From a virus, in IMG/VR virus record IMGVR_UViG_3300018418_000018, positions 1 through 61,606 of that record: 61,606 bases of DNA. One strand, 5' to 3'. Each line of letters begins with the position of its first letter. Within the stretch, counting starts at the first letter, position 1. The position numbers and the translations under genes are program-made. The notes below the pieces were generated by a model that ran no database searches, was not told the DNA's origin, and saw only the letters and a list, made by a program, of their open reading frames with translations. Of this stretch, positions 8,726 to 16,480 are shown in pieces.

Positions 8726-11700
8726 TTAACTGTAAGCACCTGTGAAAGTCGATGTGAACGTGCCGATGTATCCTTCTAGACTAATACCGGCATAATCACC
8801 CACATAGCTTGTAGCCCCGGCAGATACAATATTTATAGTGCCTACCATTCCGCTATGGAATTGACAGATATAGTACAACGTGCTTGGCGCTGAAGAGTCT
8901 ACTGCAAACGTCAACGTACCTGTTTGTGCACCATTGTTAGTCACACCAGTATTGAACTGATCACCAGTTCCAGTATTTGGTGCTGTCTTAATCCAGAACG
9001 GATGACCGCTTACGCTTAAGTTGAATGTGTATGTGGTGCCTCTTTCAAGTGTCAACGTTGGATTCGACGCACTATCAATAATGTAGTTAGAAGCACCATT
9101 GTTGGTTACGTTCATCGAAGTGTTCGATCCGCCAACATAAGTTGCACCTGCATAAGTTGCACCGGTATAGTTGCCTACGTAAGTCTGAACAAAGGTGCCT
9201 ATGTAGTCTCCCGCATATATGTTAGGCGAACCTTCACCCACAAATTCATCAGTAAATGAAGTTGCATATTCTCCAATGTAACTGACTGTGTAAGTTTGAT
9301 TATAGCTTCCCGCCCCACCGCTGAGATATGATGGTACATAAGATCCAAGATAAGTCGTTTGTATAATATCTCCGCCACCACTATCGATAGATTGATAATC
9401 GGCAACGTAGGCAAGTGGCGCACCTCCTACGTAGGTCGCGGCACTGTCGCCCGTATAGGAAAGTACTTCATAATTAGTTAGATAAGAGCCATCGTAAGCG
9501 CCTAAATAGATAGAGGCATATAATTCAGTTCCAGCTTTCACATAGGATGTCTCATATGTTACCTCGCCACTGTAATCTGCTTGCAGGCCTGGAAACTCAG
9601 GATCTGGCGGGTCCAATGGACCCTCGTAATTCAAAGTTGTGGTGTAACCTGCCAAATAATCTTGCGTATATGTACTCGACGCAGAATCAACATACACAGC
9701 CGCGAAAGCGCCGGTGTAAGAACCATCATAAGCAGTAGTGTATGATGTTTCACCGCTAATGTAGTTACTGAGATATGATGTTAGAGTACCGGAGTCAGCG
9801 GTCTCTGATATGTAAGCGCCTACATATGGCGCGGCCGTAAACGCTGTTCCTGCACTATCACCGCCAGTGTATCCAGATACGTAATCGCCAATATAATTTC
9901 CTGCATATGCGGCTATGAAGTCACCTATATACCCACCGAGATATGCTGGCGAATAGTCTAGACCACTGCTGTCGTTGATATATGTTTCAACGGTTGTATA
10001 ATCAGCGGCGCCAGTGTATGTCAGCAATGCTTCAGCAGGCGCTTCAATAGGCGGTGCTGAAGGATAAAGCACGTCTCCTATGCTTCTTCTTGTTTTAACA
10101 ACTCTAGTTCTTGGCCAAATTAAACCTGAAGTTGGTCTTTCTTTGTCATTAACTTTTGGAACTGTAACACCCGATACGTATCGCTCTTCTTTGTAGCGAA
10201 GATAATAGTTAGGCGTGTTTTTTAAATCCGTTGTCAGTGCTTGCAAAGCTGGATAACTATAAGTGGTAACATCACCCCAGTCCAGAGATGAATCAAACAT
10301 TATGTCTTTAAAAGCATTACCTTGAAGATACGCTTTTGCTTCGGCTTGCGTTAAATCAGGATTGTTTTGCAAAGCACAAGCGAGTGCACCTGTGACTTGT
10401 GGTGACGCCATGCTTGTACCGCTAATCTTGGCTAGCCAAGCACTTCCTATTGCTCGGTCGTCGCCGATAGTATCATCGTAAATGCCATCAAAACGAACCG
10501 AACTCATAATTTCGTTGCCGGGTGCAAAAATGTCTGTCCGCGGACCAAAACTACTTGAAAAGTCTCTCTGATTGTTTGAGTAAATTGATGCATTACCCAC
10601 ACAGATAGATGCGATACCAGGCGGTGAACCTCGATGATAAAAGACCGCAGAGTCTCCGCCCTGATAGTATGCGCGTACACCGCCTAAAGTCTTGTCTTTA
10701 AGATAGTATTTGTTATTATAATCTGGTCCATTTTCAGAGTCTAGATATTGACTATTGTTACCAGCAGAAGACACCACAATGATGCCATCTTCAATACAAT
10801 CCAAAGTCTGCTGTTTCGGCGATTCGAACAACCAACTAACATTCGATGTACGTGCGTCAGGAATTCCTGCTCTGTCATTTAGCGATAGCCCAGCATCACG
10901 AAAAGCGCGTGTGAGTGCCCAGTAAGCGGGCAAGCCAAGGTTATATACTTGCGCGTCTGTAAAAGGTGCGCTATACTCTGTGCCGCGATATACAATTCTT
11001 TCAATCTCATTCGAATAGTCTGAAATTGTACCGCCATAACTACCATAGTTATAGCCCCAACTGTTGTTGATGATTGTGGGATTTTTGCGACCAGTTTCTG
11101 GATTAACTGCCTTGTTTCTGTGAAATGCACGTACGTAATCTAACACATAACTAGAACTGATACCAGTTGATGACCAGTTGTAATTAGTACTATAAGGACT
11201 GATCGAATAAAGATTGGCTTTTCTTGCCCAGCCTTGTCTATTACCGGCAACAGTACCCATCACGTGTGTACCGTGATTGTTATTCGACGAATCACCTAAG
11301 ACATTTGTAGTGTAGTCGTAAGTACCGTTAGAATAAGTGCCGCCAGTAACTGAGTCAGTATGCTGAAACCAGTTATATTGAATAATTCGCGATCCACCAG
11401 AACCATCAGTATTGACAGCAAATTCTGGATGATCGAGGCTGGGAATACCATCAACGACAACGACATCAACGTTAACGCCTTCTGCATTAAGTGTTACTGT
11501 GCCTGAGTCAGCATACGTGGCTGTACTAGTAAAATTAGATAGAGGAACACCAGAACTTGACGTTACTGACTGACTTTGCGTAGATTGCCATAAGCCCCAG
11601 TTTCTTTGAGTAAAAGAAGCGGCGCTTCGATCTTTTCGCCAGTATGAACTGGTTTGTTCCCAATGAGGCTCGGCAACAATGTTATGTTGCTCAAGTGCAG

Positions 11701-11914
11701 GCTCAACAACTCTAACGCGAGGGTCTTGTCTTACTTCTTCTGCTTCTTCGTCTGTTAACCGATATGCGGTAACTTTACTGAAAGGAAGCCTTGCTTCGTA
11801 ATCAACCGCGCGATCTGGTATGTGAAGATAGCCACCGGGCGTCTCCATGTCCGCATAGAATGCATCCAGATCCTCTGTACGATGCAATATGACGTGATAG
11901 ACTTTCAATGTCAT
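8726..11914 (-). CDS. Subtilisin-like protease fused to Y-x-G fibre repeats and a cupredoxin-like domain
   Basis: This is a 1062-aa modular protein. Residues 1-75 resemble an I9-type inhibitor propeptide (SKVTAYRLTDEEAEEVRQDP then VEP). Residues ~145-560 are an S8 (subtilase) catalytic domain with an intact triad: Asp155 (VVVVDG), His214 (HGTHVMG), Ser501 (GTSMASP), and oxyanion Asn386 (SSAGNN). Residues ~633-925 are repeats such as YIGDYVSGYTGG and YVGAYI, the same type as in the 2078-aa fibre. Residues ~935-1030 form a small beta domain with His971 (SGHPFWI) and CQFHSGM (Cys1017, His1020, Met1023), matching a type-1 copper ligand set. No signal peptide is present, so it is more likely a virion component than a secreted enzyme. 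Copper binding and virion location are inferred. Confidence 0.85.
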   Translation of the reverse strand: MTLKVYHVILHRTEDLDAFYADMETPGGYLHIPDRAVDYEARLPFSKVTAYRLTDEEAEEVRQDPRVRVVEPALEQHNIVAEPHWEQTSSYWRKDRSAASFTQRNWGLWQSTQSQSVTSSSGVPLSNFTSTATYADSGTVTLNAEGVNVDVVVVDGIPSLDHPEFAVNTDGSGGSRIIQYNWFQHTDSVTGGTYSNGTYDYTTNVLGDSSNNNHGTHVMGTVAGNRQGWARKANLYSISPYSTNYNWSSTGISSSYVLDYVRAFHRNKAVNPETGRKNPTIINNSWGYNYGSYGGTISDYSNEIERIVYRGTEYSAPFTDAQVYNLGLPAYWALTRAFRDAGLSLNDRAGIPDARTSNVSWLFESPKQQTLDCIEDGIIVVSSAGNNSQYLDSENGPDYNNKYYLKDKTLGGVRAYYQGGDSAVFYHRGSPPGIASICVGNASIYSNNQRDFSSSFGPRTDIFAPGNEIMSSVRFDGIYDDTIGDDRAIGSAWLAKISGTSMASPQVTGALACALQNNPDLTQAEAKAYLQGNAFKDIMFDSSLDWGDVTTYSYPALQALTTDLKNTPNYYLRYKEERYVSGVTVPKVNDKERPTSGLIWPRTRVVKTRRSIGDVLYPSAPPIEAPAEALLTYTGAADYTTVETYINDSSGLDYSPAYLGGYIGDFIAAYAGNYIGDYVSGYTGGDSAGTAFTAAPYVGAYISETADSGTLTSYLSNYISGETSYTTAYDGSYTGAFAAVYVDSASSTYTQDYLAGYTTTLNYEGPLDPPDPEFPGLQADYSGEVTYETSYVKAGTELYASIYLGAYDGSYLTNYEVLSYTGDSAATYVGGAPLAYVADYQSIDSGGGDIIQTTYLGSYVPSYLSGGAGSYNQTYTVSYIGEYATSFTDEFVGEGSPNIYAGDYIGTFVQTYVGNYTGATYAGATYVGGSNTSMNVTNNGASNYIIDSASNPTLTLERGTTYTFNLSVSGHPFWIKTAPNTGTGDQFNTGVTNNGAQTGTLTFAVDSSAPSTLYYICQFHSGMVGTINIVSAGATSYVGDYAGISLEGYIGTFTSTFTGAYS
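8830..8837 (-). promoter_or_regulatory. Possible late promoter upstream of the 1359-aa gene
   Basis: TATAAATA on the minus strand inside the 3' end of the protease gene, 104 nt before the next ATG. It is an exact consensus match, but it lies in coding sequence and at a longer distance than the other late promoters here. Confidence 0.35.
9130..10020 (-). repeat. Y-x-G-rich repeat segment of the protease
   Basis: This segment encodes about 290 residues of irregular repeats built on Y-[TVIAL]-G-x-[YF] (e.g. YIGDYVSGYTGG, YAGDYIGTF, YVGNYTG). It is shorter and less regular than the array at 28030-32790 but clearly of the same kind. Codon choice differs between copies, so the repeat is maintained at protein level rather than by recent DNA duplication. 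Confidence 0.8.
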
Positions 11915-11921
11915 ACTTCAT

Positions 11922-13445
11922 TTAGCCTTCAAGTTGTAGTGCCGTAAGTGTAACGTCGACCGCAGTTGTTCCTCCACTTAGATTTACGACCTTGATGGGA
12001 ATAGTGTCTGTGACAGGAGATGAATTATTGAAACCCGTAGGAGCAGGAGCCAAGTTGATTGTTTCCGCACCCGATGTAATTACTTCAGTCACAACACCAG
12101 AACCTGGCGTTGGATCTTCTGATTGAAGACGACCAAGATCAGCAGTGCGTGAAGCCGAGTCAGTATAAACTCTAACCCATGCCGCAACGTCTGTTTCTAT
12201 CTTGAACAGAGAATAGCCTTTAAATGCGCCAGTGATGTTTACATCTACTGAGTCGCCATCACTTAACGAAGTAGTAACAGTATTGAACGTGTCGCGTGAT
12301 TGAAGACCAGTAGGTTTAGGAACTGTTACCCAGCCCGCACCGTTGTAAGTTATGATATCATTGAATGCGGCAAGACTTGTGTTAACATCAGTCAGATCAT
12401 TTAACGCAACAGATCCACCAGCACCAACAGAGTCAGCCGCATTTACCCAGTTAGCCCCATTATACTTTAGAACTTGATTTACAGAAGGCGCTGAAATTGT
12501 TACGTCTGTCAAATCGTTGAGTGCACCCGAAGCACCGCCAACAGAGTCAGCGGCATTTACCCACTGTGAACCGTTATATTTAATAACTTGATTCGTTGTT
12601 GGCGCAGTGATTGCTACACCAGAAAGCGTGTTTAAATTTACAGATGAACTGACAAGTTGCAACGTCAACGCACTGTCAAGCCCACCGCCGCCACCGCCGC
12701 CACCTGATCCACCAGAATCATTAGCATTAGCCCACTTAGTTCCGTTCCACTTAAGAACTTGTCCAACCGTAAGAGGATTTGCAGAAAGTGCAGAGTCGAT
12801 AAAGATGTCATCCAACTCATAAAGATTAGTTGGACCGGCTGAGTCAGTTGCGTTTACCCAATAAGCACCGTTGTACTTAAGAATTTGTCCGTCAGACAAA
12901 CTAGAAATCAAAACATCATCGAGTTCTACAAGATTTTCTTTACCCGCAGAATCTACGCCGTTAATCCAGTTTGAGCCATCATACTTAAGTACTTCACCGT
13001 TAAGTGGCGTGACGATACTAACATCTGTCAACGCATTAAGCGTAACTGGTAGCGTAGCAGAGTCGTAAAGGTCTTGCAAGAAATAATCAAGATAATCGAT
13101 AACAGCCGCCGCAGTAGGCAACGCGCCGTTACTATCGTGATTCTCAATACCTGTGCCAATAAATCGAAGTGCAGTGATGCCACCAGTAACGTCAGTCAAT
13201 GAACCAAACGAGACATCGCCCGTTGCATCGATGTCACCACCAACGATTAGATCGTTGTTAACTTTTAAGTCTTGCTTTGCAACTGCGTTGTTGGCTGAGT
13301 CAAAAACGTTTCGTGTAATGCCTACAAGAAAACGATCACGGGTAATCTTTTTAGTGGTAGCCGCAGTAATATCATTGATCACAAGAACGTCACTGTCTTG
13401 AACGTTGATCAATTCCTGTAATTCTGAGATTCTAATATCTGCCAT
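11922..13445 (-). CDS. Fibre protein with tandem LxDLxDV repeats and a Gly-rich hinge
   Basis: The protein is 507 aa. Residues 1-45 carry an N-terminal domain (ISELQELINVQDSDVLVIND, then TTKKITRDRFL) shared with three other proteins in this cluster. The middle has about six imperfect repeats of roughly 35 residues, with a core like LNDLTDVTISAP followed by VLKYNGANWVNAADSVG. These are common in phage tail fibres. A run of nine glycines sits between repeats, probably a flexible hinge. The last ~100 residues (FKGYSLFKIETDVAAWVRVY) form a separate beta-rich C-terminal domain that could be receptor-facing. A TATAAATA late promoter lies 30 nt upstream. The exact position on the virion cannot be read from sequence. 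Confidence 0.7.
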   Translation of the reverse strand: MADIRISELQELINVQDSDVLVINDITAATTKKITRDRFLVGITRNVFDSANNAVAKQDLKVNNDLIVGGDIDATGDVSFGSLTDVTGGITALRFIGTGIENHDSNGALPTAAAVIDYLDYFLQDLYDSATLPVTLNALTDVSIVTPLNGEVLKYDGSNWINGVDSAGKENLVELDDVLISSLSDGQILKYNGAYWVNATDSAGPTNLYELDDIFIDSALSANPLTVGQVLKWNGTKWANANDSGGSGGGGGGGGLDSALTLQLVSSSVNLNTLSGVAITAPTTNQVIKYNGSQWVNAADSVGGASGALNDLTDVTISAPSVNQVLKYNGANWVNAADSVGAGGSVALNDLTDVNTSLAAFNDIITYNGAGWVTVPKPTGLQSRDTFNTVTTSLSDGDSVDVNITGAFKGYSLFKIETDVAAWVRVYTDSASRTADLGRLQSEDPTPGSGVVTEVITSGAETINLAPAPTGFNNSSPVTDTIPIKVVNLSGGTTAVDVTLTALQLEG

Positions 13446-13475
13446 TTTATTTCCTCAATACTTTGCGGCTGTCAC

Positions 13476-13483
13476 TATTTATA
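13476..13483 (-). promoter_or_regulatory. T4-type late promoter upstream of the 507-aa fibre gene
   Basis: An exact TATAAATA on the minus strand, 30 nt before the ATG at 13445. It overlaps the stop codon region of the preceding gene and lies mostly in a 33-bp intergenic gap. Confidence 0.65.
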
Positions 13484-14969
13484 TCGTCGCACTTTGAGTC
13501 AGTGAGCCTGTAATGGCTAGATCACCATTCTCAGAAAGACTCATCTGCTTAGTGCCATTATGAGCGAACGTTAAATTACCAGCACTCTCATAAACTTCCC
13601 ACTCACCTGTATCGAAGATTGTAGCAGAAAGTCTGCCTCTCAATGGGTTATAGGTAAGATTCGTGTTTACGTTTACGTTATCGTTACCAGAAGTTGTACT
13701 ACCAATGTGTACGTAATATTGCGCACTATCACCAACAGTTGTTATGGCAACGTTTTCTGCGTTCGTTGCATCAATCGCAGTGACGTTAGTTAAGTTCGAA
13801 CCATCACCCGAGAATGAGTTTGCGCTGAGTGTAAATGTTGAGGGATCATATGTAAGAAGTGCAGTAGTACTTACACTATCGTAACCTAGCTCTGTTGTAC
13901 GCAACATGACATAGTGTTTGCCCGCAGAGTCAATAGCCTTCGCGTCTGTTTGTTCTGTCGAAGTTGCAACTGCTGTACTTGTAATGTTCGTTAAGCCAGA
14001 ACCATTTCCGTAGAAAATACCACCAACACTTCGAATGTCGCCCTGTACAATCAGGTCACTATCTACTTTTAAATCACCTAGTGCCCTTGATCCACGAGTT
14101 GGATAAACTGTTCCGCCAGAATCGATAAAGTTGCCTAAACGTCTCGCTTCTTCTGCTATTTCAGCCAAGACTGCATTTGATGCATTGATTGCACTGTCAG
14201 CAGTGATTGCGTTTTCTGCTGTTAGTGCAGTATTTGCAAACGTAGCATTGACAGCACTATCCGCAGTTTCAGCATTACCAGCAGTTGTTGCAAAATTAGC
14301 GTTAGTTGCAAAGTCTGCACTATCTGCATCGATAGCACGAAGTGCTGTCAAAGCGGTATTTGCTAAAGTCGCGTTAACTGCACTGTCTGCTTCGGTTGCT
14401 CGGTCGGCAGTAATTGCTGAAGTTGCTCTATTCGCACTGTCAGCACCAAATGCAAAGTTTGCAGTTGTTGCAAACACAGCATTGGTCGCGTTTGTTGCAC
14501 TGTCTGCTCGCTCGGCTGAAATTGCTTGGGTTGCAAAGTCGGCACTGTCAGCAGTTGTAGCCGCATTCGCAAATAATGCTCGCTCGGCTTCAATAGCAGT
14601 GGTCGCTCTTGCGGCACTGTCAGCGAGTACGCCTGTTAATCCAGCGCCATTACCAACAAAGAATCCAGCGGTAAGTGTATTCGTAAGAGCGTTGTAGAAT
14701 AAATCGGTGTCTACTTTTGCTGAGTCTGCCGCCGGCGTGCCAGGTGCGTTAGGAAACAAGGCTGGATAAAACGTGACATCCGCGTCTGTCGCTTCGATTA
14801 AAAGTTTGTCAGCAGTGCCAGCAGAAGCCGCCGCACTTGCTGGCTCAAGCAAATTTTCAACAGTGATAAACTTAGTAGAATTTGTATCAAGATCGACAAT
14901 GACGAGAACGTCATCATCGGCAGGCGCCTGTGCTAATTCTTCTAACTCTGTAATCTTTACGCCTGGCAT
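13479..14969 (-). CDS. Fibre protein with Ala/Asp-Ser heptad-like repeats
   Basis: The protein is 496 aa. Its N-terminus (VKITELEELAQAPADDDVLV, then STKFITVENLL) is the domain shared by the four-gene cluster. Residues ~113-275 are a low-complexity repeat rich in ADSA, with spacing close to seven residues (ADSADFATQAISAERADSA and similar), which could form a long coiled-coil or beta-helical shaft. The C-terminal half has two or three copies of a GDGSNLTNV / GNGSGLTNI-type repeat, widespread in phage fibres. There is no catalytic motif. The 5' end is 3 bp from the preceding stop codon, so it is in the same operon as its paralogues. Confidence 0.7.
   Translation of the reverse strand: MPGVKITELEELAQAPADDDVLVIVDLDTNSTKFITVENLLEPASAAASAGTADKLLIEATDADVTFYPALFPNAPGTPAADSAKVDTDLFYNALTNTLTAGFFVGNGAGLTGVLADSAARATTAIEAERALFANAATTADSADFATQAISAERADSATNATNAVFATTANFAFGADSANRATSAITADRATEADSAVNATLANTALTALRAIDADSADFATNANFATTAGNAETADSAVNATFANTALTAENAITADSAINASNAVLAEIAEEARRLGNFIDSGGTVYPTRGSRALGDLKVDSDLIVQGDIRSVGGIFYGNGSGLTNITSTAVATSTEQTDAKAIDSAGKHYVMLRTTELGYDSVSTTALLTYDPSTFTLSANSFSGDGSNLTNVTAIDATNAENVAITTVGDSAQYYVHIGSTTSGNDNVNVNTNLTYNPLRGRLSATIFDTGEWEVYESAGNLTFAHNGTKQMSLSENGDLAITGSLTQSATI
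14144..14630 (-). repeat. ADSA heptad-like repeat array
   Basis: This DNA encodes the alanine-rich shaft of the 496-aa fibre protein. On the plus strand the word GCACTGTCAGC and close variants recur many times, each encoding Ala-Asp-Ser-Ala on the minus strand. The frequent reuse of the same word (not just the same amino acids) suggests that part of the array arose by recent duplication or is kept similar by recombination. A weaker version lies in the 246-aa gene (about 15950-16330). Confidence 0.7.
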
Positions 14970-14972
14970 TGT

Positions 14973-15686
14973 TTAGCTCCTAAGTTCTTCAATCTGTTTT
15001 GACAACTCTTGAATAGCAGTAATCAAAATAGGTACCAATTTATGATAGTTAATTTTTTGATAGTTAGGCTTGCCATCATTGTGTACAGCATCTTTTTCGC
15101 CAAGCACAACATAAGGAACAACCTCTTGTACTTCGTGTGCGATTAACGAATCGAAAATGCCTTCTTCTAAAGCCCCTATCTCTTTGACATATTCTGTTTG
15201 GTAGACTTTTAATTGATTGACAAGACTCAGGGCATCTTCTGTTTCACCATGCACAATTTTTGCACGATGATCAGATACAGCGCCATCTACGTAATCTTTA
15301 ACAGCCGCAGATGTAGGAATAGATGTGTCATCATCATTTGAAGCAATACCATCAGCTTCGTCTACAAGTTTCGTAATAATAATATTTTCAACAGCATCTT
15401 TTAGCGTGTCAAAAGTGATCGTGCCATTAACGGTAAGGTCCGCACCCATAGTAGTTGAGCCGTTGATAGCCGCGTCTACGTTTACATCGAGGGAGTTGCA
15501 CGTGAGCGTTTGAATGAACGCGCCATTCTCTCCAGAATCTCTTACGTTCGTAGAGTTCCGAAGAAAATTTTCCCTACTAATCTTTTTAGTAGTGGTCGTG
15601 CTAAAGTCATTGATGACGATGTAATCGTTATCTTCAGCAGTAATTAACTCGCGAAGACTCGATATTTTTACGCCTGCAATTGCCAT
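14973..15686 (-). CDS. Short fibre protein with S74-type intramolecular chaperone domain
   Basis: This 237-aa protein has the shared N-terminal domain (VKISSLRELITAEDNDYIVI, then TTKKISRENFL) and a short beta-rich middle. Its C-terminus from about residue 138 looks like a peptidase S74 / endosialidase chaperone domain: VSDHRAKIV with the conserved Ser-Asp pair at 138-139, then IFDSLIAHEVQEVVPYVV, and a final helix AIQELSKQIEELRS. In this family the domain helps fibres trimerise and then cleaves itself off between Ser and Asp. Such a domain normally ends a fibre; here it follows only ~137 residues. A TATAAATA promoter lies 29 nt upstream. The cleavage is inferred from the family. Confidence 0.75.
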   Translation of the reverse strand: MAIAGVKISSLRELITAEDNDYIVINDFSTTTTKKISRENFLRNSTNVRDSGENGAFIQTLTCNSLDVNVDAAINGSTTMGADLTVNGTITFDTLKDAVENIIITKLVDEADGIASNDDDTSIPTSAAVKDYVDGAVSDHRAKIVHGETEDALSLVNQLKVYQTEYVKEIGALEEGIFDSLIAHEVQEVVPYVVLGEKDAVHNDGKPNYQKINYHKLVPILITAIQELSKQIEELRS

Positions 15687-15715
15687 TTTAAATCCTCAAT
15701 TAAAAATCTTTCTCT

Positions 15716-15723
15716 TATTTATA
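15716..15723 (-). promoter_or_regulatory. T4-type late promoter upstream of the S74-domain fibre gene
   Basis: An exact TATAAATA on the minus strand, 29 nt before the ATG at 15686, in the 41-bp gap after the 246-aa gene. Confidence 0.65.
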
Positions 15724-15727
15724 TGGG

Positions 15728-16468
15728 TTATGCGCCAGTACCGCCATTCAATGTTCTAACAACAAGTGCCAATCTATCTAAGGCACTATCTACCGTTGTT
15801 GGCGGTGAAACACTCCAGAGGGCAGCACTGTCAGTAGAATAAGCGTTCAAATTTATTTTCAAATGATCAATTGCACTGTCAACGAATACAGGTACGTTAT
15901 CCCAGATAGTATCTAAAGCTCTTTGATCATAATATGCCTGCTGTGCCTTGGCAGCAAAATCTGTAACTATCGCTGAGGCGGCTCGGGCTGAACTGTCAGA
16001 GCGTAAGGCAAAAGTTGCGTTACCAACACTATCTAACGTTAAGTAATCCGCTCTGAGTGCAAAAGCGGCTGTTGTGGCGCTGTCGGCAGTTTCAGCCCGT
16101 TGAGCATAATTAGCGAAAGTTGCGTTTGTCGCACTGTCAGCACTGTTTGCCCTTAGAGCAAGGATTGCATTCGTTGCATTTGTTGCACTGTCAGCGGCGT
16201 CAGCAGTTAATGCATTAGCGGCAACTGCAACACTATCAGCCACAAACGCTCTATTTGCTACAACTGCAAATCTAGCGTCAAGTGCGCTATCAGCAAAGGT
16301 AGCTTGAATGGCAAGTGTCGCATTTGCAACGCTATCGACTGCTGATAACAGGTCACTGATCAGAATTTTTTTCGTTTCTGAAAGGCTGGCATCAACGATT
16401 GCAATAAAATCATCGCTATCAGGAGGACCGACTAATTGTGCCAGTTGCGATATTTTTACGGTTGCCAT
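15728..16468 (-). CDS. Fibre-associated protein with Ala-rich repeats
   Basis: This 246-aa protein begins with the cluster's shared domain (VKISQLAQLVGPPDSDDFIA, then ETKKILISDLL). Residues ~45-175 are alanine-rich and repeat ADSA/DSATNA motifs with near seven-residue spacing, as in the 496-aa paralogue. The C-terminal ~70 residues (DNVPVFVDSAIDHLKINLNA and similar) are predicted helical and end in GGTGA. No enzymatic signature is present. It follows gp15 by 12 bp. It probably forms a shaft or adaptor that attaches through the common N-terminal domain. The function is not known. Confidence 0.6.
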   Translation of the reverse strand: MATVKISQLAQLVGPPDSDDFIAIVDASLSETKKILISDLLSAVDSVANATLAIQATFADSALDARFAVVANRAFVADSVAVAANALTADAADSATNATNAILALRANSADSATNATFANYAQRAETADSATTAAFALRADYLTLDSVGNATFALRSDSSARAASAIVTDFAAKAQQAYYDQRALDTIWDNVPVFVDSAIDHLKINLNAYSTDSAALWSVSPPTTVDSALDRLALVVRTLNGGTGA

Positions 16469-16480
16469 TTCTATTCCTCG

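Noticed and set aside
14131-14697. Long open frame on the plus strand (188 codons)
   Set aside because: It is antisense to the Ala-rich shaft; the low-complexity code keeps the other strand open. No ribosome binding site, and the minus-strand gene has a clear family match.
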